Shown: one piece after another, positions 24,589 through 36,169 of the stretch
Layout: every line of letters starts with the position of its first letter
Numbering within the stretch: position 1 is the stretch's first letter
From: Adineta steineri
Lineage: Eukaryota; Rotifera; Eurotatoria; Adinetida; Adinetidae
Length of the DNA: 64,000 nucleotides
NCBI GenBank assembly: GCA_905250115.1
Contig: CAJNOI010000078.1
Span: 285,813-349,812 of the forward strand
Direction: 5' to 3'
Program-made: the position numbers and the translations under genes
Notes under the pieces: model-generated
The model's input: only the letters and a program-made list of their open reading frames with translations
Database searches by the model: none
Told to the model about the DNA's origin: nothing

Positions 24589-25017
24589 TCAACCCGAAGC
24601 ACTTTTACAACCAATAAAACCATTACAAAAGAAACGTTTTTGTATTCCATGTACTTCATTGGATGTATCAATATTTTCATCATCATTGGCATGATTATTT
24701 GCGTATGTTTGATGAATAACATCAACTACTTGTCGACATGCTGCTGCATGTGTTGCTCCAAAAAATCCATTAATACATAACCGATTAAGAGATTCACGTA
24801 ATTGATTAAGTAATTTTATTCGTTCATATGAATTTGGTTCATTAGCAATACTTTTCACGGCATATATAAATGAATTATATATACGTTGATATTCATCAGA
24901 ATCTCCGTCGACAATATGATTTGGTATTTCAGAATGAATTGGAGTTGAATGTATATATGTAATATGAAATAAGATTATTGAAATAAGTATTGATATCAAT
25001 GACCAATGATGAGACAT
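24589..25017 (-). CDS. Neuropeptide precursor, CCAP-like (crustacean cardioactive peptide)
   Basis: A single-exon frame of 142 residues on the minus strand. Residues 1-25 are a signal peptide with a strong hydrophobic core. A helical propeptide follows, with a cysteine pair in its middle (LCINGFFGATHAAAC). Near the C-terminus a dibasic KR site releases FFCNGFIGCKSASG, and the protein then stops. The ring Cys-Asn-Gly-Phe-Ile-Gly-Cys has the same CX5C spacing and the FCNxFxGC pattern of arthropod CCAP and its mollusc and annelid relatives. The final glycine could be converted to an amide. Unlike arthropod CCAP, five residues (KSASG) follow the second cysteine. The secreted-peptide call is strong; membership of the CCAP family rests on a short motif. 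Its end lies 186 bp from the convergent amine-oxidase stop. Confidence 0.72.
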   Translation of the reverse strand: MSHHWSLISILISIILFHITYIHSTPIHSEIPNHIVDGDSDEYQRIYNSFIYAVKSIANEPNSYERIKLLNQLRESLNRLCINGFFGATHAAACRQVVDVIHQTYANNHANDDENIDTSNEVHGIQKRFFCNGFIGCKSASG

Positions 25018-26021
25018 GATTACTTAATAGAATTTTGTTAAGATAGAATGAAAGAAAGGAACAAAAAAAGGTAGTGTTTATATGAGAGATATATTCCGAA
25101 TATGACGACAAGAGAAGAATAGTATATGGAAAGTTTCTTATATTTTGCTAAAATTATTGTTCTGCTCTCTCTCTCTCTCTTTTTCCTCCTTCTTCTTCTT
25201 CGTCCTTTCTTTTGCTTGTTAAGAATTATTTTATTCTTATAACTAATGATCTTATAACCGCAGGCAGTCTTTTCAAAGCGATCAGTTAGTCTATTCAAAT
25301 GATTTTCAACATCAATTATCTATATAAGAAAAAGAAAATGGTAAGCACTTTTCTTATATAATGCATAATCTACTAGTCTCAAACGCCTCCGCATAACTAA
25401 GATGAATTGAAAGGCTATTTACTCATTGATAATAGTTGAAGATGATTGACAGATTCAATATTCTCTCCGTACGTAAGCAAAGTGTTTAGCATCAAAATGT
25501 CATTTACAATAAGAAAGCTCTCATCTGTTTCCTTTTTCTCCTCCTTCTATAGTTAGAATATAAAAATAAAAATTAATTAAATAAAATTAACGTGAATAAA
25601 CTATAGGATAATATCAATTTTCAATATATTTGAAAAGGAAAAAAGAACGATACTAAAATTGAATATCTTTTTATAAATAATCTATGAAATATATACATTC
25701 AACTTCATTGGCATATAGACAACAGTCATGCAATAAAATATACAGGTCAACCTGTTGTATCAGTTCACCTAATGAAGCCTAAAAATTGTGTCTGTTACTT
25801 TTATCGAAATATATATATATACATTACATTGAATTTTCATACAATTAACCTAGTGTTTGAATATCTTATTTTACTACTTCATTCTAAAAATAACAAAAAA
25901 TAATATCATGTTCAATGGTCTTTTAACATGCATTGCGTCTTCCCTTTAGTAACATTAATATCAACCATAAATTTATCATCAATATACATGTTTCTTTTTT
26001 TTGACATTTCTTTTTCTATTC
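25018..26021. other. Intergenic divergent promoter region
   Basis: This 1-kb stretch separates two divergent genes for secreted proteins. It contains a CT-rich tract (about 25165-25210), seen as AG-rich on the other strand, and otherwise AT-rich sequence. The open frames are low-complexity products of the tract. Confidence 0.5.
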
Positions 26022-26792
26022 ATGATGATGACAACGATACGACTATTCTCTATTTACTATTTAGTTATTATTTATTCTAATGTTCAAACACGTCATATTC
26101 ATCTGAGTAAAACTCTATCAAAAAAATCTATTCATATATGTGAACAATATTTAAATATAACAGATTGTTATTATTTTTCTTGTATTGATTCAATTTATCA
26201 ATGTGGACGAGAAAATTTACTTGTTCAATTTTCCTATGCATTTTGTAAGTTGATTATGTTCTTACAGAAAAACCTAATTTAAACAAAGTTTTTTTCACAA
26301 GGTGAAGCTAAATTAGAACGAAGTTTTGATTTCTTAACTCGATCAGGTCAATTATGGGCAAAAGCAACAGAAATATGTTTAATGCAAGAATTAAATTATT
26401 TTTTAAATACTGATCTATCATTAACATGTAGTGAAATCGATCGATATATGTTAAATAAATATCCCATATGTTTAACTCAATCACATTCATTATTTTCTAT
26501 ATGTTCTATCATGTGTAATAATCTTGAAATATTAATCGATATATTTGATAATTGGACTTTAAAAAATTTAAATCTCAAACGTTTTCTATTAGAAACAAGT
26601 CGTTTATGTCAAGAACAATCTCAAATGCAATATGTTATTGATATCGGTCAATCAAATATTCGTACTATATTATGGTCATTATGTCTTGATTTTTTGAAAA
26701 CAAAATTTCAAAATTTTGATCCAAATGAACTTATGATTCGTATATATGAAAGATCAGGAATGTTTGCTGATGTAAATCAAGAGAAAAAATGA
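26022..26792 (+). CDS. Stanniocalcin-like secreted cysteine-rich glycoprotein
   Basis: Two exons, 26022-26244 and 26302-26792, are joined in phase 1 across the codon for a conserved cysteine. The reading frame extends upstream only to a TTG, so I chose the first of three consecutive ATGs (26022). A signal peptide is followed by about 225 residues with twelve cysteines. The pattern DCYYFSC, then YQCG, then AFC, and later EIC...FL...C...YPIC...FSICS...N resembles the cysteine framework of stanniocalcins, and one N-glycosylation site (NIT) precedes the second cysteine. Stanniocalcins are homodimeric hormones acting on calcium and phosphate transport and on pappalysin activity in vertebrates. Sequence identity is low, so the family call is moderate. 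The stop is 111 bp from the convergent Maelstrom stop. Confidence 0.62.
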
Positions 26793-26903
26793 ATAAGTTT
26801 TTTTTCGTTCATTTCAAACGGAAAACATATATGTTTACAAAAAAAACAATAAACAAACAAACAAACAAACATTATTTTATTCATAATGTTTAAATGGTTT
26901 ATA

Positions 26904-29090
26904 TTAATCCCAATCTTCACATGGTCGATGATGTATACGTTGATAAATTGTTTGACATGATCGTTCACGTGATGGATTAGAACGTGGTTCAAATAATACT
27001 AATTGAGCTGGTGTTTTCTCATTATCTGTAGGACGTTGAATAGTTTGTGGTTGTTGTTCAGTTTGATTAAGAAATGGTATTGCTAATGGATTTAAATTTG
27101 AACACGAAATATTTTCTATAATATAAATATTAAATAAATGGGTTTTTTTTGTATAAATCTTAATTTACTTGTTGAATTATTTCGATTATTTTCATATTTT
27201 TTTGTTTTCATAGAATTTTTTGTATTCTCAAATAATTTATCATTTAAACTTGCATCTGATGATGATGATGATAATGATAAAGTACAATTTGATTTTAGAG
27301 AATTTTTATTCGGATTTTTTTTATATTCATCTTTTCTACCAGACCAATAAGCTTCTCGTTGTAATGCTAAACTACCATGATAAGTTACTTTTATATAAGG
27401 TAATAATGTTGATGAATTATGATCACAATATGTATAGAATAAATAAGCCATTAATGAAGTATAATAACTAGCCAAATCTCGAACCTTTTTTTATGTTTAT
27501 TTTTCAATAAAAATACATGATTTTTATGAAATAGGATAGACTTACATGAGCCATAGCACAGTATTTATTTTCAAGTATAGCATGATAATCACATGCACGA
27601 GAATGTAGAACAGGTTGTTGAGGAGTTTTCCTAAAGAGAGAGAGAGAGTAGAAAAAATAAACATTATTTTATTTTAATAAATTAATATAAACCCCATTAA
27701 AATTCCTAAATCACATTTAAATTGAGCTCGATTATAAAAATTTTCATAGATAACAGCAATTAATGCTTCGATAGGATATAATGTATAATCATCAAGTCGA
27801 TCTCGTGTTGATGGTTGATCATAAATCCAATCAAGTGCTGCTTTGGTCGACCAAAATGATTCCATTGTACAAAACATTGGCATACGTTCATCATCAATTT
27901 TTTTACGAAAATCACATAATGAATCAAGCATTTCATTTAAATCATCTAATAATTGATTATAATCTTGTGTACCAATTTTTTCATTAGGTGTACATGGTAT
28001 ACCTACAAAAAACAAAAGAACGTCTCAATAGATCATCATTTCTAATAATAGACAAGTATCTATTAATTATAATTCTATTACATTGAATCTAAGGAAATAC
28101 TCCAATATTCGTCGTCTTTTCCGATTTCCGTTAGATTTTAAAAACAATGAGAAATATAATTTGTTAGAATTCTTATTCAAAACAACCCGTATTTTCTTGC
28201 ATGTTAATTAACTGCAAATTAGTGTTACTATAATTATTAGTTTTTAGGTACCTGCTATGTCCATTTATATATGTCTGCGTCATTTAGTGCTTTTTTAAAA
28301 ATTATTTATAGTACCTATATATCTAATGTCTATAACAGGATATACTCAAAAAGTAAATAAGTGAGACTCCGGATATGCATACATTAAATATTCTTTTTTT
28401 GAAGTAGATGCTGTCTAGCTGTTTCCTCCGCGGAACTATTTCATCTATATATTACGAGTTTAATTATTTTTTAAAGTACTAGTTTTCTAAGAGATCAATA
28501 TGAATCTATGATTGAATGTATTGATAGTATAAATATGCAAAAAAAAACCCAAACTTATTCATACCATGAGTTCTTCTTGAATGTTCGAGAATATCTGCTT
28601 GATAACCAGTGGGTAATTGATCACCTGGATGAACAAAATCATGAAAATCATCTGTAATCGAACAAAAACGTTTATATAAATGTGAATGACGTTCATAATG
28701 TTCATTTATTTTTCTTGATATATTCATAGATTGTACATCATTATTACTACCATATAATTGTGGCCAAAATGTTGTTTCAACAAGAGCAATTTCTGCTGGT
28801 ATTGAAAAAGAATCAATATGACAATAAGTATTAATATGTAATAAATAAATCGGACAGAATGGCCAACGATGATGAGCTATCTGTTCTTGAATTTGTATAC
28901 AACTTTCGAAAAATAAATTTTTATATTGTTTTGTATCATGATATGATGGACTTGTTATTGATGGTCGAAGTGGAGAAATATTTGTTGATAGAATTGGAAA
29001 TAGTATACGCTTAAAATCATCATCGCCATCAGGAGGATCAAGATCATTTTCAATAGTTAATGACGGTGTCAAAGAATTCGATGAATCCAT
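26904..29090 (-). CDS. MAEL: Maelstrom-domain protein (piRNA pathway)
   Basis: At least six exons from the ATG at 29090 (MDSSNSLTPSLTIEND) to the TAA at 26904-26906. The first exon ends at 28565 and joins 28002 in phase 1 across a 436-bp intron. Family landmarks are IPAEIALVE, FHDFVHPGDQLPTGYQADI and later CDYHAILENKYCAVAHV; these carry the Glu, His and Cys residues that mark the RNase-H-like Maelstrom domain. No HMG box precedes it, unlike vertebrate and fly Maelstrom. The C-terminal part is Ser/Asn-rich and disordered, ending HHRPCEDWD. In animals Maelstrom works with Piwi and piRNAs in transposon silencing in the germ line, in the nucleus and in nuage. The assignment rests on the domain and is fairly firm. 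Confidence 0.85.
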
Positions 29091-30003
29091 TTATCTTTTA
29101 AATTTAATCTTAAAAATATTAGAATGTATATGAAATTAATGATTAAAAATGTATCGAAAAGAGGTTGGTTTATTTAATAAGTATTAAATTTTTTAGTAGG
29201 ATAATTATTCGCTCCATTAGAATAATGATATTTTATCAAATGATGTCGCTCAAAGACGATTTTATTTGTTTTAATCACGATAAGAATCAAATAAATCTGC
29301 GTTAAAATTTTAAAATGAAAAGATATGATTGATCGCGCATGTAATCAATATATATGGTAATAAATGAACGGTTTTTAGCTTAGTAAAACTTCACTCAAGA
29401 CGAAATGTTAACTATTTTATGATTTTATATTATTGAGTTCATCAATAATCTATTTTGTTAATAAATCTTAATCATCGCATCATTGTTCACATTGTAGATA
29501 AATATCAAAGGTTATTACCCATACATCTCATTCTATTCGACAATGTTTAGCGTATTCATTTTGATATCTTTATTCAACAAAGATAGATATTTCAATTTAA
29601 AAATAAGCTTATATACTAAAAAAAAAGATGTTCTTATATTTATAAATAAAATTCAAATGAAGATAGATTTTATTTTCGGAAGAAAAACATTCCAAAATAT
29701 CTTTGCTATTTATTATGCAAATCGATTTAAATATCCTTGATGTTTTTTTATTTTCGTACAAAAAAAAAAGTTAATTATATATCGCTAAAGGCCATTGCAA
29801 CAATAGTAGTATTTTTCTTCTTCACTAGTAAAATATTCTCATTAAGTAGTGACTGACGGTCATGGTTGAACGATCACCACGTTATAATTCTCTTTCTTTC
29901 ACCTGTTTTATTCAAATCAAACGACTCATTTACTTTTTCTTATTGGCCAACGTATATACGAAAACAAAATAATCTTTTATTTATACTCATAAATAAATAA
30001 ATC
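29091..30003. other. Intergenic divergent promoter region
   Basis: This 913-bp AT-rich region lies between Maelstrom (-) and the first Na,K-ATPase beta gene (+). The 65-codon frame at 29543-29740 is rich in Ile, Lys and Phe and is probably chance. No repeat with recognisable ends was found. Confidence 0.5.
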
Positions 30004-31341
30004 ATGGCACCTAAATCCGATGATTCAAATGATGTACAAGTAATTCATTCAAGTGGAGACAATGAAAGTGAACTACCATTTAAAGATCGCATGGTAATTC
30101 GTGCAGTAAAGCAATGGCAATCAACACGCATTTGGGTGTATAATAAAGAATATCAGACAATTTTTGGAAATACAAGTTCATTTTGGATTAAAACGTCTAT
30201 TTATTACTTTTTTTTCTACATTTGCTTGGGTTTATTCTATTCCGGTATGGTTGCTGTATTTGCTGCTATTTTATCACGTGAATCACCTAGATATTTGTTT
30301 CATAATAGTCAAATGAGTATTAAAGGAAATGTTTATCCAGGTTTGATTTCATTAAAATTATTATATAAAATAAAAAGATTTTCTTATACTTTTCTAGGAG
30401 TGGGTTTTCGACCAATGCCTGATATGACTAGTACATCAGTTACTCTTTATAATGATACAGCATCAATAAATAACACGGTTGCTACATTAAGAGGTTATGT
30501 AGCTGGTACATATATTTTTAAAAAAGAAAAAAAATCACTTTCTTGATTATTATATTTTTTCTATAGTATTTCTTACACAATATGATACAACATATTTATC
30601 AGATTGTAGTCCAACTGCACCAGCGTCACAACTTCAAGCAGGTTTTTCCTGTAAACTTTCATGGACTGATGTTGTTACAACCGAAAGTATTGAATACATA
30701 TTAATATAAATATTTTCAAATCGAGATTAACTTTTTTTTCTTGTAGCACATCCTTGTTCTGATACAAATCTATATGGTTGGGGAACGGGAATGCCATGCA
30801 TGCTTATTAAACTAAACAAAGTAAATATTATCATTTCAGAAAATAACTGAAGATATTAATTTTTCTTTTGAAGATTTATGGCTGGTTACCACAAACCGGC
30901 AGTATTGCTATTCAAGTTGCTAATTTTACAGGACAACCAGTATCACCAATTGATCAACGTGAACAAAATATTTATATAACATGTAATGGAAAAGAAGCAT
31001 CTGATAAAGCAGCACTTGGTCCAATGATATATTATTCACTTTTAAGTCCACTTGGTAATTCAAATTATGGTGGTTTACCTTATTACTTTTTTCCTTATAT
31101 GTAAGAAAAACTAATTTTTTTATTTTATATGTATACATATTATTTTTTTAGGAATGCTAAAGACAGTGTTGAACCATTTGTATTAGTACAATTTACATCA
31201 TTACCATTAGAACAGAAAATTACAATTCAATGTCGTGCTTGGGCACCAAATATTGAACAATTTTCTCAAGGTTCAACAATGCGTGGAATAGCTGAATTTG
31301 ATATAACCAAAACAAATAAACTTGGTCCTCAAAGTACTTAA
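30004..31341 (+). CDS. ATP1B-like: Na+/K+-ATPase beta subunit, copy 1
   Basis: A multi-exon gene; exon 1 (30004 to about 30341) encodes a cytoplasmic N-terminus, the FGNTSSFWIKTSIYYFFFYI segment and one transmembrane helix (type II). The extracellular part keeps beta-subunit motifs: GVGFRPMPDM, HPCSDTNLYGWGTGMPC, LIKLNKIYGWLP, YITCNGKEASDK, GGLPYYFFPYMNAKDSVEPFVLVQF and ITIQCRAWAP. The conserved cysteines for three disulfides are present, and several NxT/S sites could be glycosylated. It ends at TAA (31339-31341). The beta subunit chaperones and stabilises the catalytic alpha subunit at the plasma membrane. The next gene, 437 bp downstream on the same strand, is a diverged paralogue. Confidence 0.93.
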
Positions 31342-31777
31342 TTAATTAACTATAATACTTGAAAGTAATTTTTTTCTTCATGTCGGTTTTGATGTTTGAA
31401 AAACTTAGTGTATAAATCCATCATTTCTTTTTTCGTTGCTATTCTGATAGCCTTTCGTTTTTTTTTTCCTTTTTCTTAATATTTGTCACTTTACCTAAAT
31501 AAATGCGCTCGGTTTTAATATACATATATACAGAAGCCGAAAAAAAAAGACTGTATGATTGCCGTTCTCCTATAAGAATGATAAGAAAAAATATGCATCA
31601 GATCGTTACGGTTGAAGGCATTTTCAACCGTACTAAGGTTATTATTATTCGATGAAATATGCATACATAATATAATTCTATTTATTTTTCGTTTATATAT
31701 CGGAAGAAGGTAAGTTTTTTTTTCTACAATCTCTTTTTAATTTGTTACACAAATAATAAATAAATAATTTAGATAAA
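31342..31777. other. Spacer between tandem beta-subunit genes, with a perfect hairpin
   Basis: A 10-bp perfect inverted repeat, TACGGTTGAA with a 6-base loop, lies at 31607-31632. AATAAA at 31499-31504 may be the poly(A) signal of copy 1. An acceptor-like AATTTAG ends about six bases before the start of copy 2. Confidence 0.6.
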
Positions 31778-33242
31778 ATGGCAAGTAATAATGAACGATC
31801 CGATGATATTACTTTAGTACCAACAAATACAGGTGCGGAACAACGAAAAGATAGTCATTGGAGTGATGATAAACTATCAGGTTTACCTACGAAAAAGAAA
31901 GGAAATGCTGCAAAAGCATTTATGAATTTCTTATATAATCCAAAAAAGAAAACAGTACTTGGTCGTGATAGTCTTAATTGGGGTAAATTGAAAAATAAAA
32001 TAAATAATTCAAATAATATTTATTTCAATTTATTTTTTAGCTAAATTATCAGCTTTTTATACAGTATTTTATTTCTTTTTGGGCTGTTTTTTTGTTGGTT
32101 TGGTTTATATATTTGCATCTATACTTGATCGAGTTGAACCAAGATATCATAATACAGAAAGTGCTATGGCTGTGCGAAGTACATCTGCTGTTGGTTTGTA
32201 TTTTATATATATATATGAATTTTAATTTGATTTTTCTATTCTTTTATTTATTTAGTTGGAATGGGTTTTCGCCCACAACCAATTGTAGATGATAGTCTTA
32301 TTCATATATCAAATGATCCATCACAACAAGAACGTATTGGTTCATCTCTTCGATTATTTCGCGATGTTTTTCTTGTACAAAGTAGTGAAGCTAAAACAGA
32401 AGAATGTTCAGAAAAAGAACCAGCTTCGGAATTACCATATGGTACAGCTTGTCTATTTAATTGGTCTCATATTGTTAAAAGTGCTGATCATCCGTGTTCA
32501 GATGATAATCTATTTGGTTTTAAAAACGAACAACCTTGTGTTCTTGTTAAACTTAATAAAGTAGGAAAATTATTACCTTCAAACATCAGCAAATGATTAA
32601 TGTTTAGGTTTACGGATGGGCACCTATTAAAGGTGTTTTACCATCAAATATACAGAAACTTCGAGGTGTCAGTAGTAGTAAAAGTACAACAAATTCAGAT
32701 GTATATATTACATGTACAGGAACGGTTAGTATCTTTTGAAGACTACCATATTGTGTATATGCCTAAGACAATCTAAAATATGTTAATGGTCACTTTGTAT
32801 ATTTATAGAACTAAAAATTTTTATTTCCTAAAAACTATTATTTGAAATATTTCAATATATTAAATTATAATTTAATAAAATAGCATGCTGCTGATAGTGA
32901 TGTAATAACAAGTACGACGTATTATTCATTGGGTTATCCAGATGGTTCAAATAAATTTGGTGTTATTCCAAATTATTTCTTTCCATTTCGGTAAAAATTT
33001 ATTTTTATCTTTTCAAAAAAATCTAATATTTTAATTCTAGAAATGCTAAAGACCATGTTCAACCATTTGTTCTTGTTCAATTTAATAAATTACCATTAGA
33101 TCGTCTTGTTAGTATTACATGTCGTGCATGGGCACCAGGTATCGAACATAATGTAAGAGGTATGCGCGGTATGGTTAGTTTTCAATTGTATCGCTTCCAT
33201 ACAAACACAACATCTCATGATGATGATGATAATGATGATTAA
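31778..33242 (+). CDS. ATP1B-like: Na+/K+-ATPase beta subunit, copy 2
   Basis: Five or more exons from the ATG at 31778 to the TAA at 33240-33242. The cytoplasmic N-terminus is longer and basic. One transmembrane helix follows (AKLSAFYTVFYFFLGCFFVG, with the motif that pairs with alpha). Extracellular motifs match copy 1: VVGMGFRPQPIVDD, HPCSDDNLFGF, CVLVKLNKVYGWAP, YITCTGT, VIPNYFFPFRNAKDHVQPFVLVQF and SITCRAWAPGIE. The C-terminus ends in an Asp-rich tail (DDDDNDD) absent from copy 1. The two copies share gene structure but are well diverged, so the tandem duplication is old. Different tissue or alpha-subunit pairing is possible but not shown. Confidence 0.93.
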
Positions 33243-33765
33243 CTGGATTTTGTCTGACTAAGATTAATTGAAACTTTTTATTTTTTATGTACTATACTGT
33301 AGTGTGTTAGTAGTTTTTCTTTTTATTTGTATTCAATAATGTCTAAAGAACCTGCATGTGTTTATTTGCTTATCTTGATATTAATAATAGACAATTAATA
33401 AAAAAGTAAAACATTTGTTTGAAAAAAGATATTTATATCTTGACATACACACTATTTAACCTTGAAAAATATTGATAAATGTTTTTATAAGTACAACTTG
33501 TCACTGAAATGTTTCATATAGTCTTAAAAAATGATCAATAGTTATTACACTGTTTCATTGTTTGGGTAAATATACAATTCAATTCTTTTTTTTCGATTTT
33601 ATTCCTTTTCCCATCATCTCAATTTACTAAGAGAGAGAAAAAAAACGATCATTGTTCTTTTTCTTGTTGTATTGTAAGTATTTATTGAAATCACCATTTA
33701 CTCTATTTGTCATGTATGATGTCAAGATTCTATATGTTTACTTTTGTAGTAATAACAAGCAATGA
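33243..33765. other. Intergenic between tandem genes
   Basis: This 523-bp AT-rich stretch holds the 3' end of copy 2 and the promoter of the chondroitin synthase gene. An acceptor-like TTTTGTAG lies at about 33743-33750, 15 bases before the start codon. Nothing else is supported. Confidence 0.5.
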
Positions 33766-36019
33766 ATGTCGCGTACATCAAACAATTATTTGAGATTTAA
33801 TTTATGTCTATTATGTTTTTTTCTTCTTGGTTTTATCGTTGGTTTACATTATTGGCAAATATTAATTGGAATTCCATGTACATCATCATTCATTGAAGCA
33901 CCAATTCGGAGAAAATCATCGTTCTATGAACATTTTCAATATCGAACAAAAAAAACATGTAAAAATGAAAGTTCTAATTTATTTTTAACAATAGCTATTC
34001 TTTCGTCTTATGAACGTCTTTTATTTTATTTACCATCAATACTCAATACATGGATATTAACAACAACAAATGAAATTGAAATAATTATATTTATTGAAGA
34101 ACATTCTTCCGAAACAGAAGAATCATTAGAAAATCTATTTCTTCAATTAAATCAACAAACAAAATCTTGTTTATTTATTGTTAAATTAAAACATGTGGAA
34201 AATACTTATCCACCACAAAAAAAGAGTTTTTATGCTATGAAATTTATCTATACATTTTATCAACAAAGAACATTTTGGTTATTACGTTTAGATGATAATG
34301 CTTATGTTAACATTGAAAAACTTATTCCATGGCTTAAATCAATTGATCATAGACAAGCTTTATATATTGGACAAAGTGGATCTGGTAGACGAAATGGTCC
34401 ATCAATTCATTTTCCATCTGAACAAGTAATTCAATAAATTAGTTTTGCATATTTCAATTTCATTTTATATATTTTAGTATTTTTGTATGGGTGGTAGTGG
34501 AGTTATATTATCTCAACAGACTTTAATTGAACTTGGTCCTTGGCTTGATCAATGTTTAAATAAAGAAATTCGTACTATACATGAAGATGTTGAATTAGGT
34601 CGTTGTATATTAACGCATGTTCATATTAGTTGTTTGAAAGCTTATGATTCAAAATATTTTTTCTATCATCATTATGGCTCTCGATATTTGTTTGGTTATG
34701 ATTTTACTCCATTGATTCTTTCGCGAGCATTTATTATTCATCCAATTAAAGATCAAAAAACATTTTATCAAATATTTACTTTTTATATACGAAAAAAACA
34801 AGAAAATCAACGTTTACAAAATAATTCATCATTAAAAATCTCAATGAATAAAGAATACTTTGTTACATTTTTAGCAAAAACAGAATTTAATCTTGCTCGT
34901 GATATACATTATCAATTGATTGATGCTCGATGGAAATTATATATTGAAAATATTGTTCAATCTTATGTTGAAAATACAAGATTAATTTGGTATAGACAAT
35001 CTTGCAATTGTACAGGGATGAATGGTAAATTTATATTTGGTTATTATCGTTTAATACCATCATATGGTTTAGAATTAATAGTTGAAATTCTATTAAATAC
35101 ACGCTTAATTTCTATGTCTTCGACTCGATCTAATACTGTACGAAAACGTATTCATATTCGTCAGCCATTTATTAATAAACATCATTTTGAATATCGAGAA
35201 ATTATTGATATTAAAACAAATGAAAGTATTTATCAATTAAATCTTGTTGTTGTATCTAGTAATAAAGATACAACATTAATAAGATTAATAGAGAATTTTG
35301 AACGTGAAGTATTGAAATATCCGAATCGATATCAATATTTTACATTAACAATTCTTTATTTTTATCAAAAAAATCAAACAATTAATCAAATATATGAACA
35401 TATACATCAATTATCAATTAAATATACTTCAGTTATTCGTCTATCTATTATTAATCAAAATCAAATAAATTATAATCGTGGACTTGGTCGTCAATTAGCA
35501 TCAAAATTATTTACTGATAAACAACTGTTATTTTTTCTTGATGTTGATCTCATATTTACTGGACAAGCATTAGATAATATTCGTCAATTGATGATACATC
35601 AATTATCTATATCATCTTGTACAGTCTACTTTCCGATTATATTTTCATATTTTTCCAGTATGTTTAATGTTAATAATAGGACAGTAATTGATATCAATTC
35701 AAATATTGGGAGTTTTTCTATTTACGGTTATGGGAATGTTGTTGTACGTAAACAAGATTTAGATAGAATTGGTGGATGGGAAATTAATAATCATGAATGG
35801 GGGAATGAAGACGTTCATTTATTTCAACGATTTAGTGAATCATCATCAGAATGTAATGTTTTTCGAACAGTAGAACCTGGTTTAAAACATTATTATCATA
35901 AAAAAATGTGTAATGGAATTGTAAATAGAGAACGACAGAAAATATGTTATGATGCGGATGGTGTTTTACTTGGATCACAAAGAAATATGGTGAATTATCT
36001 AGTTAATAAGAAGAAATGA
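33766..36019 (+). CDS. CHSY-like: Chondroitin sulfate synthase-like bifunctional glycosyltransferase
   Basis: Two exons, 33766-34425 and 34478-36019, joined in phase 0, give 733 residues. The N-terminus has a short cytoplasmic tail and a single transmembrane helix (LCLLCFFLLGFIVGLHYW), as expected for a type II Golgi enzyme. The first half is a Fringe-like glucuronosyltransferase module, with the metal site in LLRLDDNAYVN and then GGSGVILS and HEDVELGRCI. The C-terminal half is a GalNAc-transferase (CHGN) module with LFFLDVDLIF, YGYGNVVVRKQDLDRIGGW and HEWGNEDVHLF. Together they build the GlcA-GalNAc chain of chondroitin. The first metal site reads Asp-Asp-Asn where relatives usually have Asp-Asp-Asp. 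It is a little shorter than vertebrate CHSY1. It ends 24 bp before an assembly gap. Confidence 0.92.
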
Positions 36020-36043
36020 AATGTTTGAAACTTATTTTTTTTT

Positions 36044-36143
36044 NNNNNNNNNNNNNNNNNNNNNNNNNNNNNNNNNNNNNNNNNNNNNNNNNNNNNNNNN
36101 NNNNNNNNNNNNNNNNNNNNNNNNNNNNNNNNNNNNNNNNNNN
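36044..36143. other. Assembly gap (100 N) flanked by T and A homopolymers
   Basis: Exactly 100 N bases lie between a T run on the left and an A run on the right. A round 100 usually means a gap of unknown size. It falls between the convergent chondroitin synthase and annexin 3' ends, so coding sequence is probably intact, but linkage across it rests on the assembly. Confidence 0.97.
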
Positions 36144-36169
36144 AAAAAAAAAAAAGTTGAATAATCTGA

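Noticed and set aside
24589..25017. Allatostatin-C or somatostatin-type peptide
   Set aside because: Those have six residues between the cysteines and different ring residues; the CX5C ring FCNGFIGC fits CCAP better.
29543..29740. 65-codon frame in the Maelstrom/beta-subunit spacer
   Set aside because: Low-complexity composition typical of AT-rich chance frames.
36044..36143. Breakpoint or novel junction at the N run
   Set aside because: The exact length of 100 marks a scaffold gap, not a biological feature.
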